Below, piece after piece: positions 10,813 through 20,248 of a stretch of DNA of 64,000 nt. This DNA is from a bacterium. GTDB lineage: Bacteria > Verrucomicrobiota > Verrucomicrobiia > Limisphaerales > J093. A program made the translations under genes and the position numbers. How positions within the stretch are numbered: position 1 is the stretch's first letter; each line of letters starts with the position of its first letter. The notes below the pieces were generated by a model that worked only from the letters and a program-made list of their open reading frames with translations, ran no database searches and was not told the DNA's origin. Where the stretch lies: positions 62,001 to 126,000 of the forward strand of contig JAJXZJ010000064.1 in NCBI GenBank assembly GCA_021780105.1. Reading direction: 5' to 3'.

Positions 10813-11673
10813 TCAGACGTAGAGCGCGGATTGCAGGTCGAACAGGAGCACGCTGGTGAAGGGATAGCGTTTGTCCGGATCGCGCTCCAGGCACTTGAGG
10901 ATGATTTTCTCCACCACCGGCGGAATCTCGGGATTCAAGTCTCGCGGCGCTTGAAATTCGATGCTCCGGTCGAGTTGCTGGCGCAGCACCTCGTCGGCGG
11001 TGTCGGCGGCAAAGGGCTTGCGGAAGGTGAGCAGTTCGTAAGCGGTGACACCGAAGGCAAAGATGTCGGCCCGGTGGTCCACCGGTTCGCGCAGCAACTG
11101 CTCCGGCGACATGTAGGCCGGCGTGCCGGGGTTCTTGGAAAGTTTCTTCGGCTCGGAAGGACGGGGAAGCGCAAGGTCAAAGTCCACCAACCGCACGCTG
11201 CCGTTGCGCGTCACCATCACGTTTTCCGGCTTGAAATCCAGGTGCATGTAGCCGTTTTCGTGGACGTGTTCCAGAGCGGCGGCCATGTCAATGAGGATGT
11301 TGCCGACGTATTCCTCAAGCACCGGATCGCTGTCGGCCATGAGCAGTTTCACGTTGGCGCCCTCCACGTAGTCAAGCGCACAGTAGAGGGAACCGTCAAT
11401 CTTGCCGTGCTCGCGGTAGCCAATGACCAGTTCGCACCGCGGCATCCGGGACAGCACAAGACATCCGTTGAGAAAGCGTTTGCGCGTTGTAAAATCGAAG
11501 AACTGGTCGGAGTGGAGACAGCGGACGGCGCAGGTTTGGTTCTGGACATCGGTCGCCAGCCAGACGTCGGCCATGCCGCCACTGTTGATCAACTCGTGCA
11601 ACGTGTAAGCCCCGAACGGACCGGGTTGCCGGTGCCCCTTTTCCGTGGAATCGCTTTTGCTCAAACCAAACAT
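10813..11673 (-). CDS. Ser/Thr protein kinase-like protein with altered active-site residues
   Basis: A Hanks-type kinase domain of 286 residues with no membrane segment or sensor domain after it. The glycine loop is INSGGMADVW (29-38). The catalytic loop is HLDFKPEN (144-151), keeping the catalytic Asp146 and Asn151. The activation segment has GTPAYMSPE (183-191). Departures: the VAIK lysine is Arg51 (CAVRCLHS), the DFG motif is DFD (164-166), and no glutamate is seen at the expected helix-C position. It may be a weak kinase or a pseudokinase scaffold. The ATG at 11673 (MFGLSKSDST) was preferred over an upstream basic extension. Confidence 0.85.
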   Translation of the reverse strand: MFGLSKSDSTEKGHRQPGPFGAYTLHELINSGGMADVWLATDVQNQTCAVRCLHSDQFFDFTTRKRFLNGCLVLSRMPRCELVIGYREHGKIDGSLYCALDYVEGANVKLLMADSDPVLEEYVGNILIDMAAALEHVHENGYMHLDFKPENVMVTRNGSVRLVDFDLALPRPSEPKKLSKNPGTPAYMSPEQLLREPVDHRADIFAFGVTAYELLTFRKPFAADTADEVLRQQLDRSIEFQAPRDLNPEIPPVVEKIILKCLERDPDKRYPFTSVLLFDLQSALYV

Positions 11674-11856
11674 GTCATGCCTGCGGGTTCTCTGCCACCG
11701 CAGGAAGATGGCGGCCATCGGATTCTCTTGCAAGTGGCGGTTGCGAGCCGGCTGCCCGACCGACCCGGTGAGGCGGGCCTCCACCGGCGCAAGACGAAGC
11801 CCCGCGCGCGTCCTTGGGGCGCGATGCCTGAAACGCGCCGGCAATCCTCGGCAACC

Positions 11857-14800
11857 TCATTTGGGGGTGATCAGGGCCTGGAATTCCGGCTGCCCGTGCA
11901 GCGGCAGGAAACGCGCGTCGCCGGCCGCCACGACGTGGAGGTTGGTGGCGGCGGAATTCGTGGCGAGGCGGCTGTCGCTGAGCTGGAGCGCCATGCGCAG
12001 TGACTGCAACGCCTCGTTGGTGTGCAGCGCCGTGGTTTGCGCGCCGGCGAGGTCATACCAGATTTCCGGGCTTTGCGGCATGAGGCCCACCAGCTTGTGC
12101 AGGGCCGGTTCGCTGCGTCCGTAAAGGTTCAGGTCCACGTAGGCGCGGGCGACCGACAGCAGGGTCGTCGGATCCGCGTGGGGATTGGCGACCAGCGCAT
12201 CGAGCACCTGATAGGCCTCGTTCGTGCGCTGGAGCGAGATGTAGGCACTGACCAGGGCGAACGCGGTCTTGAGGTTGGTGCTGTTTGTGCGGTAGGCTTG
12301 CTCGTATTGTGCCAACTGCGTCTGCACCTGGTTGAGCGTGGACATGCCTTGCTTCATGTGTTCGAGGTTGTCCGCCAGGCTCTGGGCAAACGAGCCTTCC
12401 TCGTCGAATTTCGCGGAGGTCTGCGCCAGCAAGATGGCGTCGTCCAGGCGCCCGGCGCCGGCGAGCAGCGCGGCATAGCGGCTGAGCGTCTCCGGCGCGT
12501 AGGGGCAGAAGATGAAGGCTTGTTTGAAGGCAAAGTCGGCCTCGCGCAGCAGCGCCTCCTGTTCGGCGGGCGTCTTCGGGCGATAGGCCGCGGGGCAATC
12601 CGGCCCCAGCCGCCAGGCATACAGGCCGGCGATGGAATTCCGCAGCTTGGAAAACGCCTTTTGCGCATCGTTGTCGCGCACGAATTTTGTGTCGCCTTTG
12701 AAACCACGCAGGTCGCCGCGGAGGTAAACTTTCTCCGCGAAATCGCACAACTCCTTGGCGGTCGTCTGGTAGGTGATCCAGTTGCCGGTGAGCCGCGCGG
12801 AGTAGCGCGACCAGAATTCGTGGTCGCGTTTCAGGATGTCCTCGCCCAACACCGGCTGTGTCTGCCGGTTGAGTTTCATGATGATGCCGTAGGGGGTGAG
12901 ATACGGATACATCCAGTCCAGGGCGAAGCTTTCCTCGACGTAGAACTCGTTGGTCGGGTTGGCGTCGAAAATGTCCTTGCACAGCAGGGCGTTGATCGCC
13001 ATCACGGCCGTCTGGCCGGCCACCTGCGCCCGGCCGTCCGGCGTGACGGTCACATACTCGCCCGGCTTCATCTGGTGCGGTTCATTGGGATGCTCTTCGT
13101 CGTGGTATTTGCGGCGCGTGGCGTCGCCGATGTAATCGTTGTAGGCGCGGCCGAGGTCGTCCGGCGTCGGTGTGATGATTTCCTTGGGCGGGAAGACGCC
13201 TTCACGCCGGCGGCGCGCCTCGACGCGCTCGCCGAAATTCGTGATGCACCGGTCCAGCGGAGCCACGACGTTCGTCAGGCTGCCGATGAACTTGGCCAGC
13301 GAGTTCGTCCGGTGAAACTCCCCGCGCTGCTTCCGCGCCATCTCGGTCTTGCCCATCGCGACGCTCTGGAAATAGAGCACCATATCGCGGAGAAACGGCG
13401 GGTCGTGTTGCGCGCTGCGGTTGTAGTGGGCGCGGATGTAGTCCAGGTAGGTGGCGTCGGCGAGCGCGTTTTGCGTGATGATGTAAACGTCGCGCCGGTC
13501 GAATTTCGGGTCGCGCCGGCATCCTGGCTTGATGAAGCTCTCGTCGAAAATCTCGTAGGTCGGGCAGAACCGTCCCGGATCGGTGCCGCCAAAGAGAATC
13601 GCGTTGTGCGTCATCTCCGGATACAGGCCAAACGGCGGCGTGAACATGTCGTGCCCGAAGTAATAGCCGAACAGGTGCCCCCGCTGTTCGTTGTCGGCCC
13701 AGTGCCCCGCCACCGAGAAAACCGGAATCGCGGCGAAGAAGGCGATCAAAACGCCCAGCCGGATGCGGTCGCGGTTCAGCAACACCACGGCAATGAAGGC
13801 CAGCAGGAGCAACAGGACAAATACTGCCGTAAGAATGGCCAGCACCGGTTGCGTGGCGGACGGCCGGGTGAACACCTCGTGCAGCCCGATGAAGAAGACT
13901 TTCACGCCGGTCATACCGGTGGCCGGGTCGGTGAAGGCATCCTGGATGTGCGCCGTGAGGCTGTAAAACGCAAAGGCAGCCATCACGGCGGCCCCGGCCC
14001 AGGCCCAGACCCGACACCGCTGGTAAAACTTGAGCAGCATCGCTCCCGACAACGTCAACCCGAAGCCCAGGAACATGGCGATGGTCACATGCGACGCCGT
14101 GAAGAACACCTTCGTTTGATCCCGGCTCTGGCGGTCGGTGTTCGGATTGAGCAGAATGAGAAGCAGAAAGGCCAGGCAACAGAAGATCGCGCTGTTGCCC
14201 CAAATCCAGGCCCGCTCGCGCTTGCCCATCTTGTTCAGGAAGAAGAACGGCACCAACGACAGCAACAGGAAGGACGGATGGAATTCCTCCGCCGCGCCCT
14301 CAAAATACATCTGCAACTGCCGCACGAACCGGAACGGATCGCCTACGATGTCGGTCGGATTCGTCTTCTCATATTGGCCGCGCGTGAAGGCGTGAATAAA
14401 ACCTTCCCACGTGCGTGGATAGCCCCAGTTCATCGGCGGGTTCGTGGCCGACGTCAACGGCATGTAGAAATAGAACGCCGCGCCAACCATCCACGCCAGG
14501 AACGTCCACAGCACCGGCATCCAGTCGCCCTTCAGGGATTTCGTGACGTAAAGCAGATACGCGAACGCGGCAATCGAACCCAGGCCCACCAGGTTGTAGA
14601 TGACAAACAGCGGCATGTTCTGGTCGAATGACGTGATGATGCCGAGGGATTTGGCAACCAGACCCAGCGCCCAGATCACGCTGTTCACCAGGAACACGTT
14701 CCGGCCCAGACCCGGCCGGACCAGGGCAATCAGCACCTCCAATCCCATCGCCGCCACGATGAGTGTCTGGTGATTGTTGAAGCAGATGCCGAACAGAAAA

Positions 14801-15462
14801 CCGCCCAGATACAGGCACCAGCGTTTTTGCGGCGCGTAAGTCCACTGGAACAGACACAGCATCACCCCCAGCAGCGACAGGACGCTCAGACAATAAACCT
14901 CCACGATGACCGCCTGGCTCCACATGAAGCCGTTGAAGCCGATCATCAGCGCAGCCACGAAGCCGGACACCATGCAGAGCGCATTCTCCCACCGCCGGTC
15001 AATGTCCCGCAACTCCTCGATGCTCTCCAGCACCATGCTGCACCCGCGCGACACCAGCAGCCCCAGCAAACCGCAGGCCAGCGAGGCCGAAACCGCGGAG
15101 GAAACCGACACCCGCCAGGCCACGTTTGAAAACGGCAGCAGCACGGTGAACAGCCACGAATAGATCGTCCACACCGGATAGCCGGGGGCGTGCGGCACCG
15201 CCGCGTAATACGAGCCGACCGCCAGTTCGCCGCAATCCTCCAGCGTCAGGTCCGGCGCCAGCGTCAGCATATAGCCCACGAAGAGCAGCAACGCCGTCAC
15301 GCCGGCCGTGATCCAGTCAATGCGCCGGAACAGCGGCGGACGCGGACCGGCCGGCTCGACATTGGCCGGCGCCGGCTTGACGGGTTTGGCGGGCAGTTTT
15401 GCTTCTTTTGCCGGCGCGGCCGACACGGCGGCCTTGCCGGTTTTGTTTTTGCCGTTGCTCAT
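11857..15462 (-). CDS. DUF2723 membrane protein with C-terminal TPR region
   Basis: A very large protein of 1201 residues. After a Lys/Ala/Pro-rich cytoplasmic tail (1-47) comes a polytopic DUF2723 region with the diagnostic LEDCGELAVG (Asp76, Glu79) and PHAPGYPVWT (His91). Family members are related to protein O-mannosyltransferases and GT-C glycosyltransferases (TMEM260-like). About a dozen membrane helices follow to roughly residue 570. The C-terminal third contains TPR-like helical repeats (GRLDDAILLAQT, TNEAYQVLDALVANPHA, LHTNEALQSLRMALQ). It probably transfers a lipid-linked sugar to extracytoplasmic proteins, with TPRs for partner binding. Substrate unknown. Confidence 0.88.
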   Translation of the reverse strand: MSNGKNKTGKAAVSAAPAKEAKLPAKPVKPAPANVEPAGPRPPLFRRIDWITAGVTALLLFVGYMLTLAPDLTLEDCGELAVGSYYAAVPHAPGYPVWTIYSWLFTVLLPFSNVAWRVSVSSAVSASLACGLLGLLVSRGCSMVLESIEELRDIDRRWENALCMVSGFVAALMIGFNGFMWSQAVIVEVYCLSVLSLLGVMLCLFQWTYAPQKRWCLYLGGFLFGICFNNHQTLIVAAMGLEVLIALVRPGLGRNVFLVNSVIWALGLVAKSLGIITSFDQNMPLFVIYNLVGLGSIAAFAYLLYVTKSLKGDWMPVLWTFLAWMVGAAFYFYMPLTSATNPPMNWGYPRTWEGFIHAFTRGQYEKTNPTDIVGDPFRFVRQLQMYFEGAAEEFHPSFLLLSLVPFFFLNKMGKRERAWIWGNSAIFCCLAFLLLILLNPNTDRQSRDQTKVFFTASHVTIAMFLGFGLTLSGAMLLKFYQRCRVWAWAGAAVMAAFAFYSLTAHIQDAFTDPATGMTGVKVFFIGLHEVFTRPSATQPVLAILTAVFVLLLLLAFIAVVLLNRDRIRLGVLIAFFAAIPVFSVAGHWADNEQRGHLFGYYFGHDMFTPPFGLYPEMTHNAILFGGTDPGRFCPTYEIFDESFIKPGCRRDPKFDRRDVYIITQNALADATYLDYIRAHYNRSAQHDPPFLRDMVLYFQSVAMGKTEMARKQRGEFHRTNSLAKFIGSLTNVVAPLDRCITNFGERVEARRRREGVFPPKEIITPTPDDLGRAYNDYIGDATRRKYHDEEHPNEPHQMKPGEYVTVTPDGRAQVAGQTAVMAINALLCKDIFDANPTNEFYVEESFALDWMYPYLTPYGIIMKLNRQTQPVLGEDILKRDHEFWSRYSARLTGNWITYQTTAKELCDFAEKVYLRGDLRGFKGDTKFVRDNDAQKAFSKLRNSIAGLYAWRLGPDCPAAYRPKTPAEQEALLREADFAFKQAFIFCPYAPETLSRYAALLAGAGRLDDAILLAQTSAKFDEEGSFAQSLADNLEHMKQGMSTLNQVQTQLAQYEQAYRTNSTNLKTAFALVSAYISLQRTNEAYQVLDALVANPHADPTTLLSVARAYVDLNLYGRSEPALHKLVGLMPQSPEIWYDLAGAQTTALHTNEALQSLRMALQLSDSRLATNSAATNLHVVAAGDARFLPLHGQPEFQALITPK

Positions 15463-15507
15463 CGCTGTGTAAACGAGGTAGTCCGCTGGTCCAAAAAAGA
15501 AGGTTAA

Positions 15508-15876
15508 CTAGAAATCAAACCGCCCCGGTTTGTCCATCCCAATCTGTTCCGGCGGCGGGTTCCAGCGCAGGTTTTCCCCTCCCGCCTGGTAGGCCCAAAA
15601 AAGCTGGTTGCTCACGGCCGCCGTGGCGAGAAACGCATTGCTCTGCGCGCCCGGCAGCGACCACGGGCCGTTGTCAGGCCGCGGCAGCATGACGGCCGCC
15701 AGCGCCAGTCCGAGGAACGCCGGCGCCAGCCAGGCCAGCCGGTGAACGGGCGCCGGCACGAGCCACTCCACCACCGGCTCAGGCCGAACGGGGAACAGCC
15801 GCGCCCGGGTTTCCGGCAATGGCTGACGCGGTGTCCACGATCGCAATCGGGCTTCCAGTTCGTTCAGATTCTTCAT
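15508..15876 (-). CDS. Small single-pass membrane protein, probable sigma-factor partner
   Basis: A 122-residue protein: a short N-terminal cytoplasmic segment (MKNLNELEARLRSWTPR) and one membrane helix near residues 55-75 (LAWLAPAFLGLALAAVML), with the remainder outside. The start at 15876 is fixed by a strong Shine-Dalgarno (AAGGAGA) four bases before the ATG, one of the few in this window. It overlaps the end of the ECF sigma gene by 98 bases in another frame. Position and topology suggest an anti-sigma or sigma-associated role, but no zinc-binding anti-sigma motif is visible. Confidence 0.65.
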   Translation of the reverse strand: MKNLNELEARLRSWTPRQPLPETRARLFPVRPEPVVEWLVPAPVHRLAWLAPAFLGLALAAVMLPRPDNGPWSLPGAQSNAFLATAAVSNQLFWAYQAGGENLRWNPPPEQIGMDKPGRFDF

Positions 15877-16360
15877 GGCATTCTCCTTCCAGGCAGGCGC
15901 GGAGTTTCTGCAATCCGTAACGATAGCGGCCGGCCACCGTATTTGGCGAGAGACCCAGCACTTCGGCAATCTGTTCAAAAGTCATTTCGTTCCAGATCTT
16001 GAGCACGATGGCCTCCCGCTGGTCCTCCGGCAGGGTTGCCAGCGCGTTGATCGCGGCACGTTCGCGTGGCGTCTCGTCCTCCGGCGGCTCAAACCAGCGG
16101 CACGCCTCGACTTCGCGCGCCAGCCGCCGCCACAGGCTCCGACGGTGGTTCAACGCCCGATTGCGAAAGCTGCGGACCAGATAATGCTCGGGCGCCGCCG
16201 GCATTTCCGGCAACCGGAGCAACGCCTGAAACGTCTCGTGGAGCACGTCTTCCGCCTCGGCGCAGCTCAAGCCCAGCGCCCGACCGTAAAGCAACAACCC
16301 CGCGGCCCGCTCATCGTAGAGCCGTTCGCGCCAATCCGGGTTGACCGCCTGTTGATCCAT
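15779..16360 (-). CDS. ECF-type RNA polymerase sigma factor
   Basis: A 193-residue sigma-70 family member with only regions 2 and 4. Region 2 is represented by AEDVLHETFQALLRLP and YLVRSFRNRALNHRRS. Region 4 is LPEDQREAIVLKIWNEMTFEQIAEVLGLSPNTVAGRYRYGL, a normal recognition helix. The start at 16360 (MDQQAVNPDWRERLYDERA) removes a 52-residue unconserved extension. The C-terminus continues about 30 residues past the usual end (SERTGSPIAIVDTASAI) and overlaps the next gene, as if an earlier stop was lost. Likely controls an envelope or stress regulon including itself. Confidence 0.9.
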   Translation of the reverse strand: MDQQAVNPDWRERLYDERAAGLLLYGRALGLSCAEAEDVLHETFQALLRLPEMPAAPEHYLVRSFRNRALNHRRSLWRRLAREVEACRWFEPPEDETPRERAAINALATLPEDQREAIVLKIWNEMTFEQIAEVLGLSPNTVAGRYRYGLQKLRACLEGECHEESERTGSPIAIVDTASAIAGNPGAAVPRSA

Positions 16361-16647
16361 CGCGCTCACCCTATGAGACACCAACCCCCGCGTTTTTGTA
16401 TAACAAATTGCGCCGGGATTCCCTGGTGCTCCTGCCCGGACATCACGAACGCCCGGCGAAAGGCGCAAACCGGCGCAATTAGATTGCGGGTGGCGTGGTG
16501 GGCAATGGAAACACACTGCTCCGTTTCAGCGTTGAACTGAAGGGAGAGGCTTGCAGGCGGGGCTTGTGCAATGACGGCCGCAGGCGGAGGACGGTGTTGC
16601 CCGTCGGCGCGCGGAGTCCGCCCCGGCGCACCGGAGCGGAGCCACCG

Positions 16648-16914
16648 CTACTTCACGAGCAACATCTGGCGGGCGCGCTTGATCACCTGGGTCAGCCGCC
16701 GCTGGTAGCGGGCGGGCAGCCCGGTGTACTTGCGGGGCAGAATGCGGCCGGCGTCCGTGGTGAAGGATCGGAGCAGGTTGACGTTGTGGTGTTCCAGCGT
16801 GTCCAGGGTGAAATCAATCTTCGGCTTGGGGCGCGGGGTTCGCGTCTCGGAACTGCCTGAGCGGCTGCGGCTGCGGCCGCGGTTCGGCCGTTCAAGGTTG
16901 GTCTTGCGTGGCAT
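16648..16914 (-). CDS. rpsR: 30S ribosomal protein S18
   Basis: An 88-residue S18 recognised from its conserved C-terminal half: RILPRKYTGLPARYQRRLTQ followed by VIKRARQMLLV. The N-terminal 30 residues are a basic Arg/Ser-rich extension (RGRSRSRSGSSETRTPRPK). It is the last gene of a dksA-like/rpmG/rpsR unit, starting three bases after the rpmG stop. The 287 bases between it and the sigma-factor start contain no gene or clear terminator. Confidence 0.95.
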   Translation of the reverse strand: MPRKTNLERPNRGRSRSRSGSSETRTPRPKPKIDFTLDTLEHHNVNLLRSFTTDAGRILPRKYTGLPARYQRRLTQVIKRARQMLLVK

Positions 16915-16917
16915 AAA

Positions 16918-17085
16918 TTACTTGATTTCGCGATGCAGCGTGTGGCGCCGCAGAAAGCGGTTGTATTTCATCAGTTCGACCTTCTCGGTCTGGGTCTTTT
17001 TGTTGCGGGTGGTCGTGTAGCGGGAGGGCGGCTTGCCTTCCTTGCGCGCTTCCGTGCATTCAATGGTTACCAGTTCTCGCGGCAT
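16918..17085 (-). CDS. rpmG: 50S ribosomal protein L33
   Basis: A 55-residue protein read from the ATG at 17085. It begins [19 protein letters not shown], then has [20 protein letters not shown] and [15 protein letters not shown], an unmistakable L33. Only one cysteine is present, so this is the zinc-independent form lacking CxxC pairs. It sits between a DksA-like gene and rpsR with three-base gaps on both sides, implying tight co-translation. Confidence 0.96.
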   Translation of the reverse strand: MPRELVTIECTEARKEGKPPSRYTTTRNKKTQTEKVELMKYNRFLRRHTLHREIK

Positions 17086-17088
17086 GGA

Positions 17089-17679
17089 TTATTCCTTCTC
17101 TTTCGCCGGTTTCTCCGGCTCTTCTTCAACTTCTTCCTCGACGTCGGTCGCGCCCACGCTGTCCACGGAGCCGAGCGAACCGAGCCGGCGCTGGCGCAAC
17201 GCGCCTTCCCGTTCCAACTGGGCCTGCGCCTCGACGGTGAAACGCGTCCACGGGATCGCTTCCAGCCGGGCGCGGGGGATGGCTTTGCCGGTCAATTCGC
17301 AAATGCCGTAGGTGCCCCGCTGAATCCGCTTGAGCGCCTCGTCAATTTCGTAAATCGCATCCTGGTCCGAGGAGAGCAGGCTCAGCGCAAAATCCCGGTC
17401 AAAATTGTCCGTGCCGGAATCCGCCATGTGCAGGCTGTAACCATCCATTTCGGCCGCCGATTCCTTGGCCAGGCCGCTCATCTGGCTGGTCAGACGCTCG
17501 CGCAGCTCGACGAGGTGCTTGTAATAGCGCGCCCACTCCGCCTTGACGTCCGCATGCATCTCGACGGGCGCCGACACGACCGGTTTGCCCAGGATGGAGG
17601 CAGCCGTTGCGACGCCCAATGCCTTGGATTTCCCGGTGGGGACCGGACTCTTTTTAGCTAGAATCTTCTTCTGTGTCAC
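17089..17679 (-). CDS. DksA/TraR-family protein lacking the complete zinc finger
   Basis: A 196-residue protein. A central coiled-coil region (ADVKAEWARYYKHLVELRER) leads into the DksA-type C-terminal segment GTYGICELTGKAIPRARLEA followed by IPWTRFTVEAQAQLE. The usual four-cysteine finger is reduced to a single Cys, the second CxxC being replaced by TVEA. The tail is very acidic (VEEEVEEEPEKPAKEKE). DksA proteins bind the RNA polymerase secondary channel and tune rRNA and ribosomal-protein transcription, which fits its position directly before rpmG and rpsR. Whether it acts like DksA is inferred. Confidence 0.8.
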   Translation of the reverse strand: MTQKKILAKKSPVPTGKSKALGVATAASILGKPVVSAPVEMHADVKAEWARYYKHLVELRERLTSQMSGLAKESAAEMDGYSLHMADSGTDNFDRDFALSLLSSDQDAIYEIDEALKRIQRGTYGICELTGKAIPRARLEAIPWTRFTVEAQAQLEREGALRQRRLGSLGSVDSVGATDVEEEVEEEPEKPAKEKE

Positions 17680-17910
17680 AGCGCGATATTTCCGTTAAAC
17701 CTGCCAATTGCCCGCTTCTGCCCAATTCCGTCTCAAGCCCACAGTTGAGCAGAGAGCGCGAAAATGTAGCAAAGGCTTCCTAAAGCGCCACAAAAATATT
17801 CAGCCGCCAATCCTGGCGGCACCGTTGCCGTGGGAAAACGTTCCGCAGATTCGCCGCTTGCCGCGCCGCGCCCCGCGTGCCAGACTGCGTCAACGATCAG
17901 CGGACGATGT

Positions 17911-19380
17911 ATGAACGAGGTCACGCCAGTTCCCGGCCCGGCGAAGCATGCCTGGTTTGAGGTGTCACGTTCCGCGCCGCCCAAGCGGTCGGCCGTGGAG
18001 CGCGTCGCGGATTTTCTGGAGGTTTACGGCTCCTACGACGAGGAAACCGCCCGCGCCCAGGCGAGCCGCTGCCTGCAATGCCCGGAACCGCTCTGCGTGG
18101 CGGGCTGCCCGCTGGCCAGCCGCATTCCCGAGTGGCTGCTGCTCACCGCCGAGGGTCAGTTCATGGAAGCCGCCGCCCTGACCCGCTCCACGAGCAACCT
18201 GCCCGAAATCTGCGCCCGCGTGTGCCCCACCGACCGCTTGTGCGAGGGCGCCTGCATCCTTAACGGCAAAGCCGAGCCGGTGTCCATCGCGGCGCTCGAA
18301 CGGTTTTTGAACGAATACGCCTTCGCCCACGGCGCGGGCGAGGTGCTGCCCGTTCCACCCAACGGCTTCAGCGTGGCCGTCGTCGGCTCGGGTCCGGTCG
18401 GCCTGGCGTGCGCCGATGAACTGGCCAAGCGCGGCTACGCGGTGACGGTGTTTGACGCGCGGCCGGTGCCCGGCGGCCTGCTGGTGAACGGCATTCCGGC
18501 GTTCAAGCTGGAACGGACCGTCGTGGACCGGCGCATCGCCCTGCTGCGCCGGCGCGGCATCCAGTTTGAATTGAACACGCATGTCGGCAAAGATGTGACC
18601 CTCCGGGAACTGCGGGCGCGGTTCGACGCCGTGTTCCTGGGGTTTGGCGCCCCGCGTTCGCGTTCGCTCACGGTGCCGGGCGCCGAGCGGGCCGGCGTTC
18701 ATGTCGCGTTGCCGTTTTTGGTGCAGCACACCACCGACCTCCCGCTGGATACGGCGCCAATCGAAGTGGCAGGCCGGCGCGTGGTGGTGCTGGGCGCCGG
18801 CGACACGGCGATGGACTGCCTGCGCACGGCCATCCGCCGCGGCGCGCGTGAAGCGATCTGCGTTTACCGCCGCGACCAGGCGAACCTGCCCGGCAGCCGC
18901 CGCGAATTCGAGAATACCGTCGAGGAAGGCGCCCGCTTTGTCTGGTTGGCCACGCCGGCGGAGGTGTTGGGCGACGCCGACGGCAAGGTCCGCGGCGTCC
19001 GCTGCCTGCGCACGCAACTCGGCGGGCCGGATGTCACCGGCCGGCGCAAGCCCACGCCGCTGCCCGGCATGGAATTCGACGTGGCGGCCGACGTCGTTTT
19101 GGTCGCCTTCGGTTTCGAGCCGATGCCCTTCCCGGTGGGCAGCGATTTGAGCCAGATCGCCACCAACGATCAGGGCATGGTGATTGTGGACGCGCGGCAG
19201 ATGACGAATCTGCCGGGCGTGTTCTCCGGCGGCGACCTCGTGCGCGGACCGAGCCTGGTGGTCCACGCCGTGCGCGACGCGCGCAAGGCCGCGCTGGAAA
19301 TTCACCGTTACCTTTACTCGCGCAGGGTTCGTGACCTGCTGCAGGATCAGACCGACCATCTGAGTCCAGAAACGCTCTGA
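17911..19380 (+). CDS. NAD(P)-dependent GltD-type oxidoreductase (glutamate synthase small-subunit family)
   Basis: A 489-residue flavoprotein. The N-terminal Fe-S domain has [15 protein letters not shown] and [15 protein letters not shown]. The FAD Rossmann motif is [20 protein letters not shown], the NADPH motif is [16 protein letters not shown], and the FAD-closing [19 protein letters not shown] lies near the C-terminus. These families supply electrons to glutamate synthase or act as stand-alone NADPH oxidoreductases. No gltB-like large subunit is in the window, so glutamate synthesis is not proven. The ATG at 17911 removes a 27-residue low-confidence extension. Confidence 0.88.
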   Translation: MNEVTPVPGPAKHAWFEVSRSAPPKRSAVERVADFLEVYGSYDEETARAQASRCLQCPEPLCVAGCPLASRIPEWLLLTAEGQFMEAAALTRSTSNLPEICARVCPTDRLCEGACILNGKAEPVSIAALERFLNEYAFAHGAGEVLPVPPNGFSVAVVGSGPVGLACADELAKRGYAVTVFDARPVPGGLLVNGIPAFKLERTVVDRRIALLRRRGIQFELNTHVGKDVTLRELRARFDAVFLGFGAPRSRSLTVPGAERAGVHVALPFLVQHTTDLPLDTAPIEVAGRRVVVLGAGDTAMDCLRTAIRRGAREAICVYRRDQANLPGSRREFENTVEEGARFVWLATPAEVLGDADGKVRGVRCLRTQLGGPDVTGRRKPTPLPGMEFDVAADVVLVAFGFEPMPFPVGSDLSQIATNDQGMVIVDARQMTNLPGVFSGGDLVRGPSLVVHAVRDARKAALEIHRYLYSRRVRDLLQDQTDHLSPETL

Positions 19381-19465
19381 ACCCGGCCCCGGCGGGTGGA
19401 AACCCTTCACCGTCCGGCGAGAACAGGCTTGGCAGGCGGGCGGCCGACCGTCAGGATGCGCCGCC

Positions 19466-20248
19466 ATGTGCCAGTCTGCTGATCACAAGCGAGCGTTCAC
19501 CTTGATCGAATTGCTGGTGGTGATCGCCATCATCGCCATCCTTGCCGGTTTGCTGCTGCCGGCGTTGTCCCAGGCCAAGACCAAGGCGCAGGCGACCGCC
19601 TGCAGCAGCAACCTTCGCCAGCTTGGCATGGCATGGATGCTTTACGCGGACGATTTCTCGGACAACCTCGTGAACAACCATGCCAAGGTGCAGACCACCA
19701 GCGACCGGCAGAGCTGGGTCAACAATATCGAGGACTGGGCCGCCACTCCGGACAACACGAACGTGGCCCTGATCATGAGTGGCAAACTCTACCCGTATGT
19801 GAACTCGACGCGGGTTTACAAGTGCCCCTCGGACAAGACGCTCGCCACGTGCGGCCCGCGCATCCGCAGCATGTCCATGAATTCGCTTGTCGGCGATCCC
19901 GGCCTCGCGCTCGGCCAATTCAATCCAAATTATTTCCAGTGCTACAAAATGACGGACTTTACCCAGCCGTCGCAGACCTTTGTTTTTATTGAGGAACATC
20001 CGGATACCATCAACGACGGCTTCTACGTGAATTCCTACGACGACAAGCCGTGGATCAACCTGCCGGCGTCCTACCACAACTCCACCTGCAATCTCTACTT
20101 CGCCGACGGTCACGAAGAAAACCACCATTGGATCGTGCCCGACACGGTCCGCCCGCCAAAACAAGGGGCTACGGCCAACGGCTTCGCGCAAATCAATCTC
20201 ACGGACTGGAATTGGCTGAAGGAACGCGCCGGCCGCCACAAACAGTGA
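19466..20248 (+). CDS. Prepilin-type N-terminal cleavage/methylation protein (H-X9-DG type)
   Basis: A 260-residue secreted pseudopilin-like protein. The type IV prepilin leader is clear ([20 protein letters not shown], cleavage before the Phe) followed by the hydrophobic helix. The C-terminal region contains [20 protein letters not shown], which matches the H-X9-DG motif of the very abundant Verrucomicrobia/Planctomycete family (DUF1559-like). Such proteins are exported by type II/IV-pilus-like machinery; individual roles are unknown. It follows gltD by 85 bases and is the last ordinary gene before the accessory region. Confidence 0.88.
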   Translation: MCQSADHKRAFTLIELLVVIAIIAILAGLLLPALSQAKTKAQATACSSNLRQLGMAWMLYADDFSDNLVNNHAKVQTTSDRQSWVNNIEDWAATPDNTNVALIMSGKLYPYVNSTRVYKCPSDKTLATCGPRIRSMSMNSLVGDPGLALGQFNPNYFQCYKMTDFTQPSQTFVFIEEHPDTINDGFYVNSYDDKPWINLPASYHNSTCNLYFADGHEENHHWIVPDTVRPPKQGATANGFAQINLTDWNWLKERAGRHKQ

